Source: Spirometra erinaceieuropaei (lineage: Eukaryota; Platyhelminthes; Cestoda; Diphyllobothriidea; Diphyllobothriidae). From it: DNA of 64,000 nt. The DNA lies in NCBI GenBank assembly GCA_902702965.1, contig CACRXP010000047.1, positions 1,027,156-1,091,155 of the forward strand, in the 5' to 3' direction. A program made the position numbers and the translations under genes. Below are positions 27,701-38,900 of this stretch, piece by piece (position 1 is the first letter of the stretch; the number at the start of each line of letters is the position of its first letter). The notes below the pieces were generated by a model. It was not told where the DNA came from, did not search any database, and worked only from the letters and a program-made list of their open reading frames with translations.

Positions 27701-28924
27701 CATGTATGTGCTTGATAAGAACTGCTAAAATGTACTCTACATCTGCATACATATGTGCACGTTTTTGGTCTTTGTATATAAATAGGTTTTTCAAAGGCTC
27801 TTTCTTTCTCTCTTATATATGCTGAATTTCACAGAATTGAACGTACCATGCCCCAATGCATCATCTGGAATTTTTACAACATCTTATGTGTTGCGCCACC
27901 AACTGCACACTAAGAATGTCGATGACATTGAAATTTCCGCGTTACCTTTCATAAACCGTCTCACTTTGCAGAAATGGAAGTTATATTGAGATCGATGAGC
28001 GTGGTCCGCAGGCTAGTTCTTGTTGAAATGCGTTTTTTCCACAGTTGGTGGACAGTGAACAGCACATCGGAATCCGTATTGGTCCTCTGAAAGCTGTACA
28101 GTTTGGAGCGTAAGCTCTAATAATTTAGCAAAACATGGACATGTTTTGCATACTAACCGAGAAGAAAGATAACTCAGTAGTTGTTGCAGGTTTCACCGAT
28201 TTCCCTTATGTTCGCAAGGCTGAAAAGTGTTATAAGCTAGTATTTTGCGGCACCCATATTTTAGTAAATCTCCAAGAACAGAAAAATTTTTCATCCATGA
28301 ATTCGACGTTGTCATTTCTTCAAATTTTCTGCAGTAAGTGAGTCAGTGCTCAAAACGTTTCAAACGGAAATGTGTTTCGTTGTCCTTCTTGTCTCCTGTA
28401 AGGAAGGCGGACAATAAATGTTAGCTGTTGCCTGCATATAAGGGGAAGCTGCTAATGATATCCTTGAAAACCGTAGATTAGCACTTGAGGGCGCATCTTG
28501 AGCACTCGGCCCAGCACTTTAGAACTTGCCATTCTTCCCTTATTACTGTTGTCCCGTCTTAAACTAGCATCGACTTAGTTTTGGGTAATTTGACGTCGTT
28601 TATTATACTGATGACCGCGAATAAATTATTCAGTTCATCTTTGTCTGCATAACCCTATAGTTCACCTCGCTTTCGAAGCACTCAGTTGTTTTACATATTC
28701 TTAAGCTCCACATAGAGTCAGCGTAATTGCCGGAGCAGGACGCTGCTGTGGTACACTGTATTGTTGCCCGGGCTGACCTTATAGAATCGCCTTTTTTGCA
28801 TGCCAGTGAGTGCGTTTATTCATCATTGTCATCAGACCAGTAGTCGGGGTGCATAATGTGCGGATTCGATGAAATCGGTGTCTGCAATATGGATAACATG
28901 AAGATGTATATAATTGTAGGGGGG
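27701..28924. other. intergenic, nothing recognised
   Basis: Holds the 3' flank of the CR1-like copy. The 68-codon frame at 28135 shows no motif. Confidence 0.55.
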
Positions 28925-29430
28925 GCGTGTTTTGGAACTCACTCGTCCCGTTGTGCCTTGGCGCTCTCTCTCGAGCCCCACCAGGGGCCGCATAGCGGCG
29001 CGTAATATTGGCAGATTAACATTACTGACGAGGAAAAGGGAGTCTACAATCCCATTTTATTTTTATCCCAGCTCATTAGCATCCGTCAGCTAGTCATACT
29101 CAGCCCAGAGTTGTGCAATACCTGGGGCCCGATCCCGCGACCTGTTCGTTAGAAGCTTAACTCCCTGGTCTGTGAGTCGCGGACCCGCTGTACTGTCGAT
29201 TTCGGTCGGGAATATATGATGGCAGAAGGGCGCTGGCTGATCGCGCTACGGAAATCATTTGTCCCGTTATGTCTTGGGGCTCTCTCTCAGGCCCAACAAG
29301 CAGTCGCACGGTGGTGCGCGATGTAGTTTGAATAGCATTATCGGCAAAGACAACGGAGATTGAAATGGCCATTTTGGCTTATTAACCGTCGTCAGCCAGT
29401 CATACCCAACCCCAAGCATTGGTACCTCAG
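28925..29430 (-). mobile_element. tandem SINEs (about one and a half units)
   Basis: Direct-repeat segments at 28935-29005 (CACTCGTCCCGTTGTGCC) and 29250-29315 (CATTTGTCCCGTTATGTC) enclose a full body with a decayed tRNA-like head (29110-29190, GATCCCGCGACCTGTTCG in reverse). A second body follows to about 29430 (ATTAACCGTCGTCAGCCAG). The order is head to tail. Confidence 0.8.
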
Positions 29431-29549
29431 GTATTCGTGTGCCACGCACGCGCTGGTCTTACAGTCCACAAGGTCAAAATTCATCGCGCAACACTTTTCC
29501 TGCGTAAGCGGAACTGGAGCTACAACCTTTCATTTAACGCACTATATGT

Positions 29550-30290
29550 ATGTATGTCAGATGGGAGACGACAGAATCTGGGGGAGGGGGCTGATCGATA
29601 AAGAACTTTGTCGGGCTTGATTCTCTTATTCAGTCAGCCATAACCCTGACCATCATCTGAAACCGGAAACACAAGCATGCGCAAAGACACACGTGGCTAA
29701 GCTGGTCCACCAGTGGGGTCTACCAGATGGGTCATAAGGACCTCATCGAAACGAAGTTCATCAGTGACTCGCCACCAGCCATTCTCTGTAGCTGCAGATA
29801 GGTTATTTATTCACTCAGGGATGGGCGCACATCGATTCATTGGCTTCTTGGGGAAAACAAGCTTCGTATGGGTGATAGAACTCACGAATAGGCAATAACC
29901 TACCAGGCCAAAGTCGTCCCTAAACATTTCATCGAAGGCGCTGAAGAACATAAGTTCGATAAAGCGCTTATAGCCCATCTGGTAGATCCCAGTGGTCGAC
30001 CAGCTGCGCCACGTGCGTCTGTGCTCATGTTTGTGTCTCCAGTCCTGGCTAGTGGTCAGGGTTATGATTGACTGAATAAAGACAAAAAGCCCGAAGCAGT
30101 TATTTGTCAATTTACTCCCCAGACTCTGTCGTCTCCCCTCTGCTCCCATGACCTGGTCGACTTCGGCCTGGTAGGTGATTGCTTGTTCGTGACCCCTGTT
30201 CTCCATACGAAGCTTGTTTGCTTCGGAAAGCCAATGGATCGGTTTGCGCTCATTCCTGAGCGAATATCTGTACATAAACAATCCTACAAG
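29550..30290. repeat. inverted repeat complex of one decayed element
   Basis: Segment 29550-29770 (plus) resembles 30150-29930 (minus): shared GGAGACGACAGA, TCAGTCA-CCATAACCCTGACC, GGTC-ACCA-TGGG and CTACCAGATGGG. Segment 30165-30290 (plus) resembles 29900-29790 (minus): GGTAGGT-ATTGC, CCATACGAAGCTTGTTT, AAGCCAATG. A minus copy therefore seems to sit inside a plus copy of the same element. The family is not recognised; the 194-codon minus frame at 29811-30395 shows no known motif. Confidence 0.6.
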
Positions 30291-30871
30291 GACACATTGG
30301 CAAAACGCGGTTTCCAGGCCGGAGTCCGAGAAGGAAATATGGCCGGCCGTACCGTGTGTTGTTGCGCCTAAAGCGTCCCTTAAATTACGAGGCAAATACT
30401 TAAGATGGCGTTACACAAAGGCTGGGAAGCAAAAATATGTCACTACCTTATGCAGCCAATGGACTGAGTCACGATTTTTCGATGATTTGAATTCAGTTAT
30501 CGGCCAGAAGTTTTCGACGTCGCGGCAGCTATTGCTGATATCGCGGTAAGGAAGATAGAAGAACTAATAGCGTGATACGGCATCCCCACGAAGATTGTGA
30601 CGGATAACGGCACTCAACTCACGTCATCAATTCTCAAACGATTGTGTCAGAAATGGGGGATCCGACATGCGACGTCACCACCATTTCATCCATAATCGAA
30701 TGACCAGTCAGAACGTTTCGTCGACAAGTTCAAGAGAAAACTGGCCCTAAACTGCAGTATCTCAGCACATTCCTTTTCGTTTATAGCACAAATGCAAAAA
30801 GTGATCATGGGGGCCAGACACCAGCCGAGCGGTTTTTGGGACAACAGCCAGATACACGACTACAGTACCTA

Positions 30872-31421
30872 CCCTGCCAGCACATGGTCCCTTCATAGGC
30901 GGGGCTGGAAGGGGCTGGCTGGGGCCAGGGCCCCGCCTGCCAGCACATGGCTCCTTCATAGGTGGGGCCAGAGCCCCCTCTGCATTGAAGCATTTTTAAG
31001 CGTATTTGCATCGAAAGATATGTTTCAAAAGCACCACTTATTGTACCTTCTTTGGAATTAAAAGGAGCTAATTTATCAAAATTGGCTTATAAATCATGGA
31101 GAAAGCATCCGTTTACGCCCACCGAATGTAGCTGCGGATGAGCACAATATATTGAGGTTTTGTTTAAGTCCCTCATTGCGTAAACTCTTATTTGTCCACC
31201 GGTTTACAATCTCTGTGTGTTAGTAATTCGTATATTTAACAATCGGGACGATATTTTAAAGAGGTGCCAAAAGTGGGCGGGGATGTGGCCTCCCCTGCGC
31301 ATTTTTTTCGCTGGTGGGGCCATGCGGGTCTATCGCGTTGCATGCCCCGCCACAGCCTCCTCATGGCCCCCTCTAGCCCCGCCATTATTGAGGGGGCCAG
31401 GCGGGGCTGGTGCTGGCAGGG
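30872..31421. mobile_element. non-autonomous element nested in the Gypsy pol (550 bp)
   Basis: It begins CCCTGCCAGCAC and ends in the reverse complement GTGCTGGCAGGG, with TA directly outside each end. The inserted block is GC-rich near both ends and AT-rich inside. It separates the integrase C-terminal reading (LQYL) from the pol tail, so it was inserted after the Gypsy copy. It has no coding capacity. Class unknown; TA flanks and terminal inverted repeats fit a DNA transposon. Confidence 0.7.
30873..30998 (+). repeat. 63-bp direct duplication
   Basis: CCTGCCAGCACATGG at 30873 recurs at 30936, followed in both by CCTTCATAGG and a GGGGCC-rich stretch. It forms the subterminal region of the nested 550-bp element. 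Confidence 0.75.
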
Positions 31422-31736
31422 TAGAATCGGAAGTTCGAGTTCCACAGACGACAAAATATTACTTTGGCGAGGAAGATGAGGTGTTTGCTCACAATTACAA
31501 AACTGAAGAGAAGCCCTGGATAGAAGGTATAATAAGAAAATCCAGAGGTGTTGTCTTTGAGGTGGAGACGGCAGCCGGAAAAATAAATAGGCATGCTGAA
31601 CAGCTCAGAACTAGACACACCAGAGACAGTCAAGTGGCATTCGACCTGCTGTGTGATACCTATGACGTCCCGATCCCCAAGCTAGACAGTCAGAAAAAGA
31701 AGAACGCAACCGCCAAAGAAACTGGCCTTGGACCTG

Positions 31737-31761
31737 AAGAAGAAGAAGAAGAAGAAGAAGT
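31737..31761. repeat. GAA microsatellite
   Basis: Eight GAA units near the end of the Gypsy pol reading, giving a run of eight glutamates. Confidence 0.85.
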
Positions 31762-31789
31762 ACGTGGTCCAAGATTCAAAAGCGGGAGG

Positions 31790-32221
31790 TGTTATGGATA
31801 GTGCAAGCGGTGTAGAGCGACGGCCTAAGGCGCTGAACAGGGGACCAAGCCGGTGGCGTGAGACACGCGTGAAGCTAGACTGCCGACCGGCGTGCACTGC
31901 AGCTCCGAGCTCGTGTGGTGGCTTTGCTCACGCGTGCGGCCCAACCAATGGCTGTTCGAACATTCCAGACGTTTCCGCCGGGGGACTATCGCGCACGCGG
32001 TGGCCAATAAGCGACCAGCACTCCCCGGGTAGGAACATTCTAGAACGCCCTTAACGGCTGACACGTCATTGGGCGGAATGTTCAAGAACGCACAGGCGCC
32101 AATATGAATAGAGCATTTTTTTCTGACGAGTTGTAACCCCTTGTGTCCGTAAATTGCCAATAAAGTGTTTGTCCTCTGAACCAGCTCTCTTCCTGTTCCA
32201 CCTTTCTTTCGGGTCATAACA
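31790..32221 (+). repeat. 3' LTR of the Gypsy element (432 bp)
   Basis: It starts TGTTATGG just after the purine tract AAAAGCGGGAGG, and ends CATAACA, so the termini form a TGTTATG/CATAACA inverted pair. It holds an AATAAAG signal at about 32158. No second copy of the LTR is in the window, so a target duplication cannot be checked. Confidence 0.85.
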
Positions 32222-32784
32222 CACACCATAAACTTCGAGACTTCTCTTCAGTCAGGGAGGTGCTGCCGACTTTTGTTGGATTTTGAATTTCTTATTGGAC
32301 CTAGTAGAGTAGTTAGTCCAAAAAGTGGAAAATCCTTCCTAGACATTATGAATGCGTGCCATCGAACGTTCTGACTAAGCGACCAGACTGGCAAACATCA
32401 GGTTGACTCAGGCGCTAAACGCCGGATTATTGAGGGAAATCAGAATCGCTGCTCTCTTTCTCTTACTTTCCCCCCCCCTTCCCCCCAACGCATCTTTAGT
32501 GAACATGCCTGGGCGCCCACGGTGACATTGCGCCTCAGGTGTCTATTTACACGTACGAAGCGGCGGTAGTAGTTCGTCTAAAATCCTGATGCCTCGTTTG
32601 ATTGCTCCACTGCTATCTGACCCCTCTCTGGAACTGAGAGGCTCTTTTTGGTTTTTTTGAGGTAAGGTCTTATTGTGCAGCCATACATACGGAACTTAAT
32701 ACTATTGACCTACTGATTTGCTTTGAGTAGGAGTAATTGCGTCGACTTTGTGTTTGTCGTCTCCTTCTAACCATTGAGTTATCT

Positions 32785-33003
32785 GGGTTAGGGGTTGGGG
32801 GTTCGTGTTAGGGGTTAGGGTAGGGTAAGGGGTTAGGGTTGGGGGTCAGTTTTAGGGTTAGGCGTCAGTGGTAGAGGTTAGAAGCTATGGTTAGTGTTAG
32901 GGATACGGTTACGGTTTGGGTTGGAGTGAGGGCAACCCTAACCGTATCACTAAGCCTAGCCCTCACACTAACCCAAACCCCAAGACTAACCATACCCCTA
33001 ATC
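32785..33003. repeat. degenerate telomere-like array with a change of direction
   Basis: From 32785 to about 32930 the plus strand has many GGTTAGGG-type words. From about 32931 to 33003 it has AACCCTAACCG-type words, so the pattern is TTAGGG then CCCTAA. Few units are perfect. Two other places (13990-14035, 60060-60095) hold short CCCTAAC words beside a shared ACCACCTGTA segment. Confidence 0.75.
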
Positions 33004-35512
33004 TCGAGCACAAGACTGCACTTTTCTTTTCCGTTTCAGCAAGGTGCAGGTGTGCTATTTCAGTATAACCTCGTCTCCCCAAAACAAATCAGTAGTTCAG
33101 CAGTATAGTCCTCATCCTGTCCCGCTGCACACCATACGAATGATGTTGACCGCGCGTTGCCGCTTTCGATCCGTTGGTTGGATCCCTAACGTATTTTCAT
33201 CACCGGCGCTTCAGTTTCAGCTGATTCAAAAATTTATCGCTCACATCATTAACTAATTTTCTTCACAGCAATTCCGCAGCAATCGAACTAACACGTCCGA
33301 TTGCTTCACCCGTAAAATCCCCTTTAACATCATTCCCGTATTACAGGCAGCTGGGGTTAGGTTGCTTCATGGACGACTGCATACTAAGATCTGACCGGTT
33401 TTGGGCCAACAACCGCTCTCAAAACCGGCAAGTCAAGTTCCTTCGTAAAGAAGGAGAGCGCCTAAGTCATTTGTTCGTTTTTCCCCTTTAAGCTGATGCA
33501 GTCTCGTCCTCGCGCAAGGTACTCGGACGTCCACCCCAGTGACGTCGGACGTGTGCCTCTTGTCCGGCTGTCAACTTGCCTCCGCCTACTCACCAGTCAC
33601 CCCATAGAGAATACAGTGTCCTCCGTGTGGATGTCCAACTTTTATTTCTATTCGAGATTGGGACCGAGAGTTATAGTGGTTAGGATCTGCTCATGGCTTT
33701 AGCTGACGTTTGTGGTTCTTATCATCTGGCAAGTGATTTGGCCGCACAAGACTGACGGTCACTGATCTGTCATAATCGCGAGACTAAAATGGGCAGAAAG
33801 TGAATATTCATTTGAAATCTGCAATCAGGATAGACCGGCAAAAGCGCCACACTCATGTCACTACGCGTCCCCGATTTCAGTCGACGAAAAATGGTTCTGG
33901 TAGGTTCAGTTGTCAGACTGAGTCACTGAATCAGGTTTTTATTCTCGGCTGACAATCATCTGGGGCAGGAATATCATTAAGTGATGGCGGCTAATAAACT
34001 TGAAATTGGCATTTTCTCCTGCGTAATCTTCGAAGCTAACATGGCTCAAATATTTGCCTTAGTATATATACGTGTTTGTCTCATATGAATGGTCTTTCGT
34101 GACTCGATACTACTTAATTGAGGTTGCGAAACGACTTAGGAAAAAACTTACACCTAATTTAATTCCCAACAACTTATGTGCTGGTTTTCGATGAAAATAC
34201 CTCCCCTTATCGGTGTAAATCAAGTTTGCTAGTTCATAAGATTTTATTATCGCTCACTTATTTGAAATTACGTCCTTCTTGGATTTCTTATACCTAGAGA
34301 CCTTTGTTTCAAAAGCGTATAAATACCTGCACATTCGAAAGCATGTCTAGGTTTTTAATGATCCCGTAGGTTTAAAAACCACATCCCATGGGCGTTTTCC
34401 CAAACAAATTCGCGCAACGCTGCATGCCTTCATAAATGGGCCTTCTGCTGTTAGGTAAATAAAAGAGAAGATCGGACTCCATTTATATTGTTTGTGGGTA
34501 GCACTAAGAAACCCGGAGCGAGTTCCTCTAACATTTTCTGAATTGCTAGTCTCCTAAAAACAGACCTGTTTTGTATTTTATGCCCCAGTTCTACAAAATA
34601 CCCGAGTTAGTCCTTATCTGTCCTCTCTATAAAGTATGTTTGGTTTTTCGCATCCTCCAAAAATTAACAAACATACAATACTCAAAAGTCGGTCTTTCTC
34701 AAGTGTGGTTAGTGGAAATGATTGAGAATATGTCCCACTGAATTGGCTTGAGGGTACGCTTTCTGCTAATTAGTCTTTGTGGAGTCGCCTAGGCAATATT
34801 AGGGGACAATGACCTCTTCCAATTAAAAAACCTCATAGATTATTATATCCCTCATACAGTGTGCGTGTATGTACGTGTTATCTGACGCATTAGATTACAC
34901 GCCTACCGTTAATTTCATAAACCCCTTTTGTTTATCTTCCACCTTATTCCATCACACATTCGGATGCGCAATGTAACGGTTTCTACAGCAACAAAATCCA
35001 GATTACGCTATAGGTAAATTGAGGTCTTCGCGGCAGTCAAATTCACATCCATGCTTACCCGTGTCTGATCGGCAGTTCTGGCAGTAGTCCAGAACCTCGT
35101 ATGAGTCTACTACTCACAGGAGATTTCCGTCCACCCAGCTCTTGGGCTGAAATTCACAGTCTTCCAGTAAGACCTGTGTAATCGTTAGCCTCAAAACGGA
35201 ATGTATGAGTACGCAGAGTCAACCAGCTTTCTAAAGCAGGCGCGTTAACTCAAGTTAAAATTAACTGTGTGTGTGTGAGCGTGCGTGGTACCCACCGAGC
35301 CCTTTGATTGGTGCGTACGGGACCACAGACACACGCCTGCGCATACAGTTGAAACCCAACTATGCCGCGCTGTATTCTTGATCAATCTCCTTCTCACACG
35401 CACCCGCACCAAAACGCAAGGCGTGACTGATGCATAACCTTTGCACTTAGTAAAACCAGACCTCCAGACCCCCTGAGGTAAGACACAGAGACGCACTGTC
35501 TGTAGGCTCTAC
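33004..35512. other. intergenic before the plus-strand gene, nothing recognised
   Basis: AT-rich. A short GT run occurs at 35265-35285. Upstream exons of the plus-strand gene may lie here but none could be supported. Confidence 0.5.
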
Positions 35513-35935
35513 ATGTCGGATTTGGATCTAAATGCAGGCGAGAACAAAGGCGTTTTCCACCCCTATGAAAATGCCAGTCTCGGCGCGACACGACCTGCCT
35601 ATTTGCCCAACTCTGGCTTCTGTGAGAAGAGGCAACACAAACGTTCAATAAGTGAACAAATTTTCAACCCCCGACACGTGCATACACGACGTCCTCGACA
35701 TCGAAGCAAGAGCAGGGATACTCTGTTAGATGGTGGCGGTGTGGGGCCAATGCTCCACCCTGAAAGGGGCTCCCTCTTCGAGGGTTACATGGGTGAGGAG
35801 GAGCAGGAGTACTACAGTGACTATTTGCCTCCTACGGTGGAACCCATTGCACAGTCGGCTACCTCGACAGGAAAGGCGTCTCATTTCAGACAGGTGTTAA
35901 AAATGAGAAATAAACGAAGACGGCAAAGTCGAAAT
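35513..35935 (+). CDS. unrecognised gene, long exon
   Basis: An open frame of 141 codons up to donor GTACGT (phase 0). It starts MSDLDLNAGENKGVFHPYEN. A good acceptor (CACTGTCTGTAG) lies 9 bp before the ATG and the frame is open across it, so this may be either the first coding exon or an internal one. The composition (RSKSRD, DTLLDGGG, EEEQEYYSDYLPP) differs clearly from the AT-rich surroundings, which supports real coding. Confidence 0.6.
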
Positions 35936-38900
35936 GTACGTCTGTCCCTAGTTTTTTTTTTGTATGACATCATTCCATCTCGTGCACTTGCTTTATAGCC
36001 ACTGGGCATCCGCTTTGAGTAGAGCACAACGTGCGTGTGTAAAAAGGACTGACGAGTGTAGCTGTTACAGATAAAAGGAATTTTGTTTGACTGGCGTTTT
36101 GGATTCTAATCCAAACTCATCACCAGTGGCAGTCACAGATGTGAGAAGCAACAACGCGGGGTAATTTGAAGCAAGCATAGGCGGCGGAATTTATTGGAAC
36201 CGATAAATTTCGCGACGGCTTATCATCTGCAGTCTGTCGTTGCCTAACACAGATAACAAGTGAGAAAGATACAGAGGTTTGAGCTTCCGCAGCGAAAATC
36301 AAAATAAAACAGCAAGGTCATCGTATACTGCACGCAGGCTAGTCAACAAAATGGCAAATTAAAAATGCAACTTGGGAAAGTAAAGGGTGAAGTTGACACG
36401 CAGAGAGGTTCGCAAATCAAGGGGTTGAAATTTACCAGGGCAAGCTGAGGTTGAACACGTGGTATAGCTGTTTGCATAGGTCGGGTTTCTTCGTCGTAAG
36501 TAGGCCGCCTCCAAGTAGCGCAGTAACCGAGTTGTTCGTGTCCGAACTAATACTCTAAAAGATGTTTTAGGGTCAACGGAATGGCCGCTATCTAGAAAAC
36601 TTTTTAAACCCGAATTGTACTCTTCTTTTGAGTATGAAACTGGAAGAAGACGTGATTTTCTATCGAATAAGTAAAAGAATGAATATTTTTATGCATGTTT
36701 TCCATGAAATATAATTGACTTTTCAGGGGCATCGAAAATCAATGAGAAAATTGCATGTTACTTAAGTAGCCATTTTTTGCAGAGTATAGGTCTTACATGC
36801 AGCCGAAAATAAGTTCTTTCGAAAGCCGACACCCTGAGGTAACTGGATCATCATAGATTTATGGTGCATCATGATTAGTTTTACAACACTACTTAATTTA
36901 TCTTTTCGAAACGAGAACGCATTTCGAAGGTTTGGTTGACATTTCATGAGTTAACACATCTACTGTAGGTGCTTTGTGACAGAAGATCGTGGAATTTTGT
37001 TCTCCTGCTTTAGAAATAATTACGCAGGTTCCAATTAATTCTGCTGTCTATGATTGTTTCAAATTTATCCTAGGGAAATATTTCATTAACATATGGTAAC
37101 TAAAATTCTTGTTCCAACGATCACATCTTCTTCCGTTCAATCGCCTTCCGGGACTTGCCTTTTCGCTTGCATCAGCAAGTAAAGCCTCTTTTCGAAAACA
37201 GTCGTTAATAGTAAATTTTCTGCAAGCCATGCTATCACTATCGTCGTTGCTTAAACACGAGTCGTGTCTGGTGTTTACTTTAGATTGTTTTAAATCAACT
37301 GGTCTTGAGCTTCACTGAATAAATCTCCTGATGTATGTAAAGAGGACTGATGAGTGTAGCTTTTAGAAAACAGGAATTTTATTCAACTGACGTTTCGGGT
37401 TCTCATTCAAACCCATCACCAGGGACAGTCACAGATGTGAGGATCGACAACGTGGGGTACCTAAAATTCTTGCCTCAATGACCGCATCCTCCCCTATTCA
37501 ATCGCTTTCTTGGACTCGCATTTTTGCTTTCATCAGCAAGTCGAATACAGTCGTTAATAAGGGATTTGTTGCTGTCGTCGTCGTTGCTTAAGCTCAAGTC
37601 GTGTCTGGCGTTTACTTTGGATCGTCTCAAATCAACTGGTTTTGTGCTGCGCTGGATAAGCCTCCTGATGTGCAGTGAACGACGCACAGGCTGCCACGAA
37701 CTCTTGACCTCAACACAATAGGTACTGAAGGAATGCCCAAAGTCCTCTTTGATAAATTCTTCACGGCCGCAGGTATCATCTACGGAGGATCGACCCAGTG
37801 GTTGGTCCGCCTAGGATCCTCATACAATCTCGGGCAATACTGCAGTTGTGATCTGCTACTTTATTATATGCAGAATGAGATTAATGGCGAATACAAGGGC
37901 GCCTAAAGTCGCCACTTCTGGCTCATTAGCCGTCGTCAATCCACGGCCCCAGGTTTGCGGCCCCGAATGTTCTTTGAGCAATACCGAAAATGCATAGGGT
38001 TAGGCTTGCTGTAAAAAGCATATGTATGCTCAAGAAGGCCATTCTACTGACTTTGATAGGAAGCAGCTGAAATATTTCCAAAAATATGACCTAAGCCTAA
38101 AGTAGCGTGCTTCAGCAATCGTAGTTTAGTTTCTTCAATAATTTTGGTTGAAATTCTAAAGTTGAAACGCCGTACTGTTGGTAAAGTCTGCTGTAGTACT
38201 CGACCGGCCGAAACATTGCCTCAACCTCCAAGGCAAAAACTAGTGAAGATTTAATTTCGATCATCATTTGGCCAAGTTGGCTGACCGTCTGGGGAATCCA
38301 CTCCAAACTTGGAGCATCATTAAACGTCTGGGCAAGGGCGTGGCTTATGGCCGAGGTTACTTAGTCCGGGGAGCAATTGTGCTGAAAAAATAACTGGCGA
38401 TATTTATTTGTACATTCCAGAGAAAAGAATAAAAAGACGTCACGGTGGCTGCTACGTGAGGGTGGCCAATATGCTTTAAGGTGGTCATCGGAGTAAAAGT
38501 ACGGAAATGCAATGCCTTTTTTGACAACGACTTCAAGGGATCGTTTTCAATAAGACATTCCACAGACAAGTGGGATCTACGCTGCCAATTATGTTGATAC
38601 TTCGCATAACTTATCAGCACTGTCAACCATACATGCAACGGTAGTCTCTTTTTTAGAAACAAGCGTGAAAGTGAAACTGGAATTTTGAGCATGGGTGTTG
38701 TATGATAAGTCAAACCTCACCCACATACGTGGAGTTTACATGAAATTATAAAATGCCTTCGAGTAAGCGCCTGACTTGTTCTCAGTGGACGGGGTGGGCT
38801 AAGATAAGTTGCTTTAAAGGGGAACAAAAAGTATGGACAGGGCTTGCTGCAGTTGCTTGCTTTAACTCCCATCAGTCGCCTTGTGAAGCATATTCTCAAG

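Larger units (their letters stand above)
30370..32221 (+). mobile_element. Ty3/Gypsy LTR retrotransposon, 5'-truncated, pol end plus 3' LTR
   Basis: Integrase core at 30555-30870: YGIPTKIVTDNGTQLTS, CQKWGIRHATSPPFHP, ERFVDKFKRKL, and TPAERFLGQQPDTRLQYL (D,D-35-E type, with a stop and frame breaks). It is interrupted by an insertion at 30872-31421. The pol tail resumes at 31430: YFGEEDEVFAHNYKTEEKPW and GKINRHAEQLRTR. A purine-rich tract ends at 31789 and the LTR follows. Gag, protease and reverse transcriptase are missing. Confidence 0.87.

Noticed and set aside
29811..30395. 194-codon minus frame
   Set aside because: It spans both halves of an inverted repeat complex made of a decayed element and has no recognisable domain.
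38357..38713. 118-codon minus frame
   Set aside because: No motif, no homologous copy in the window and no consistent splice context.
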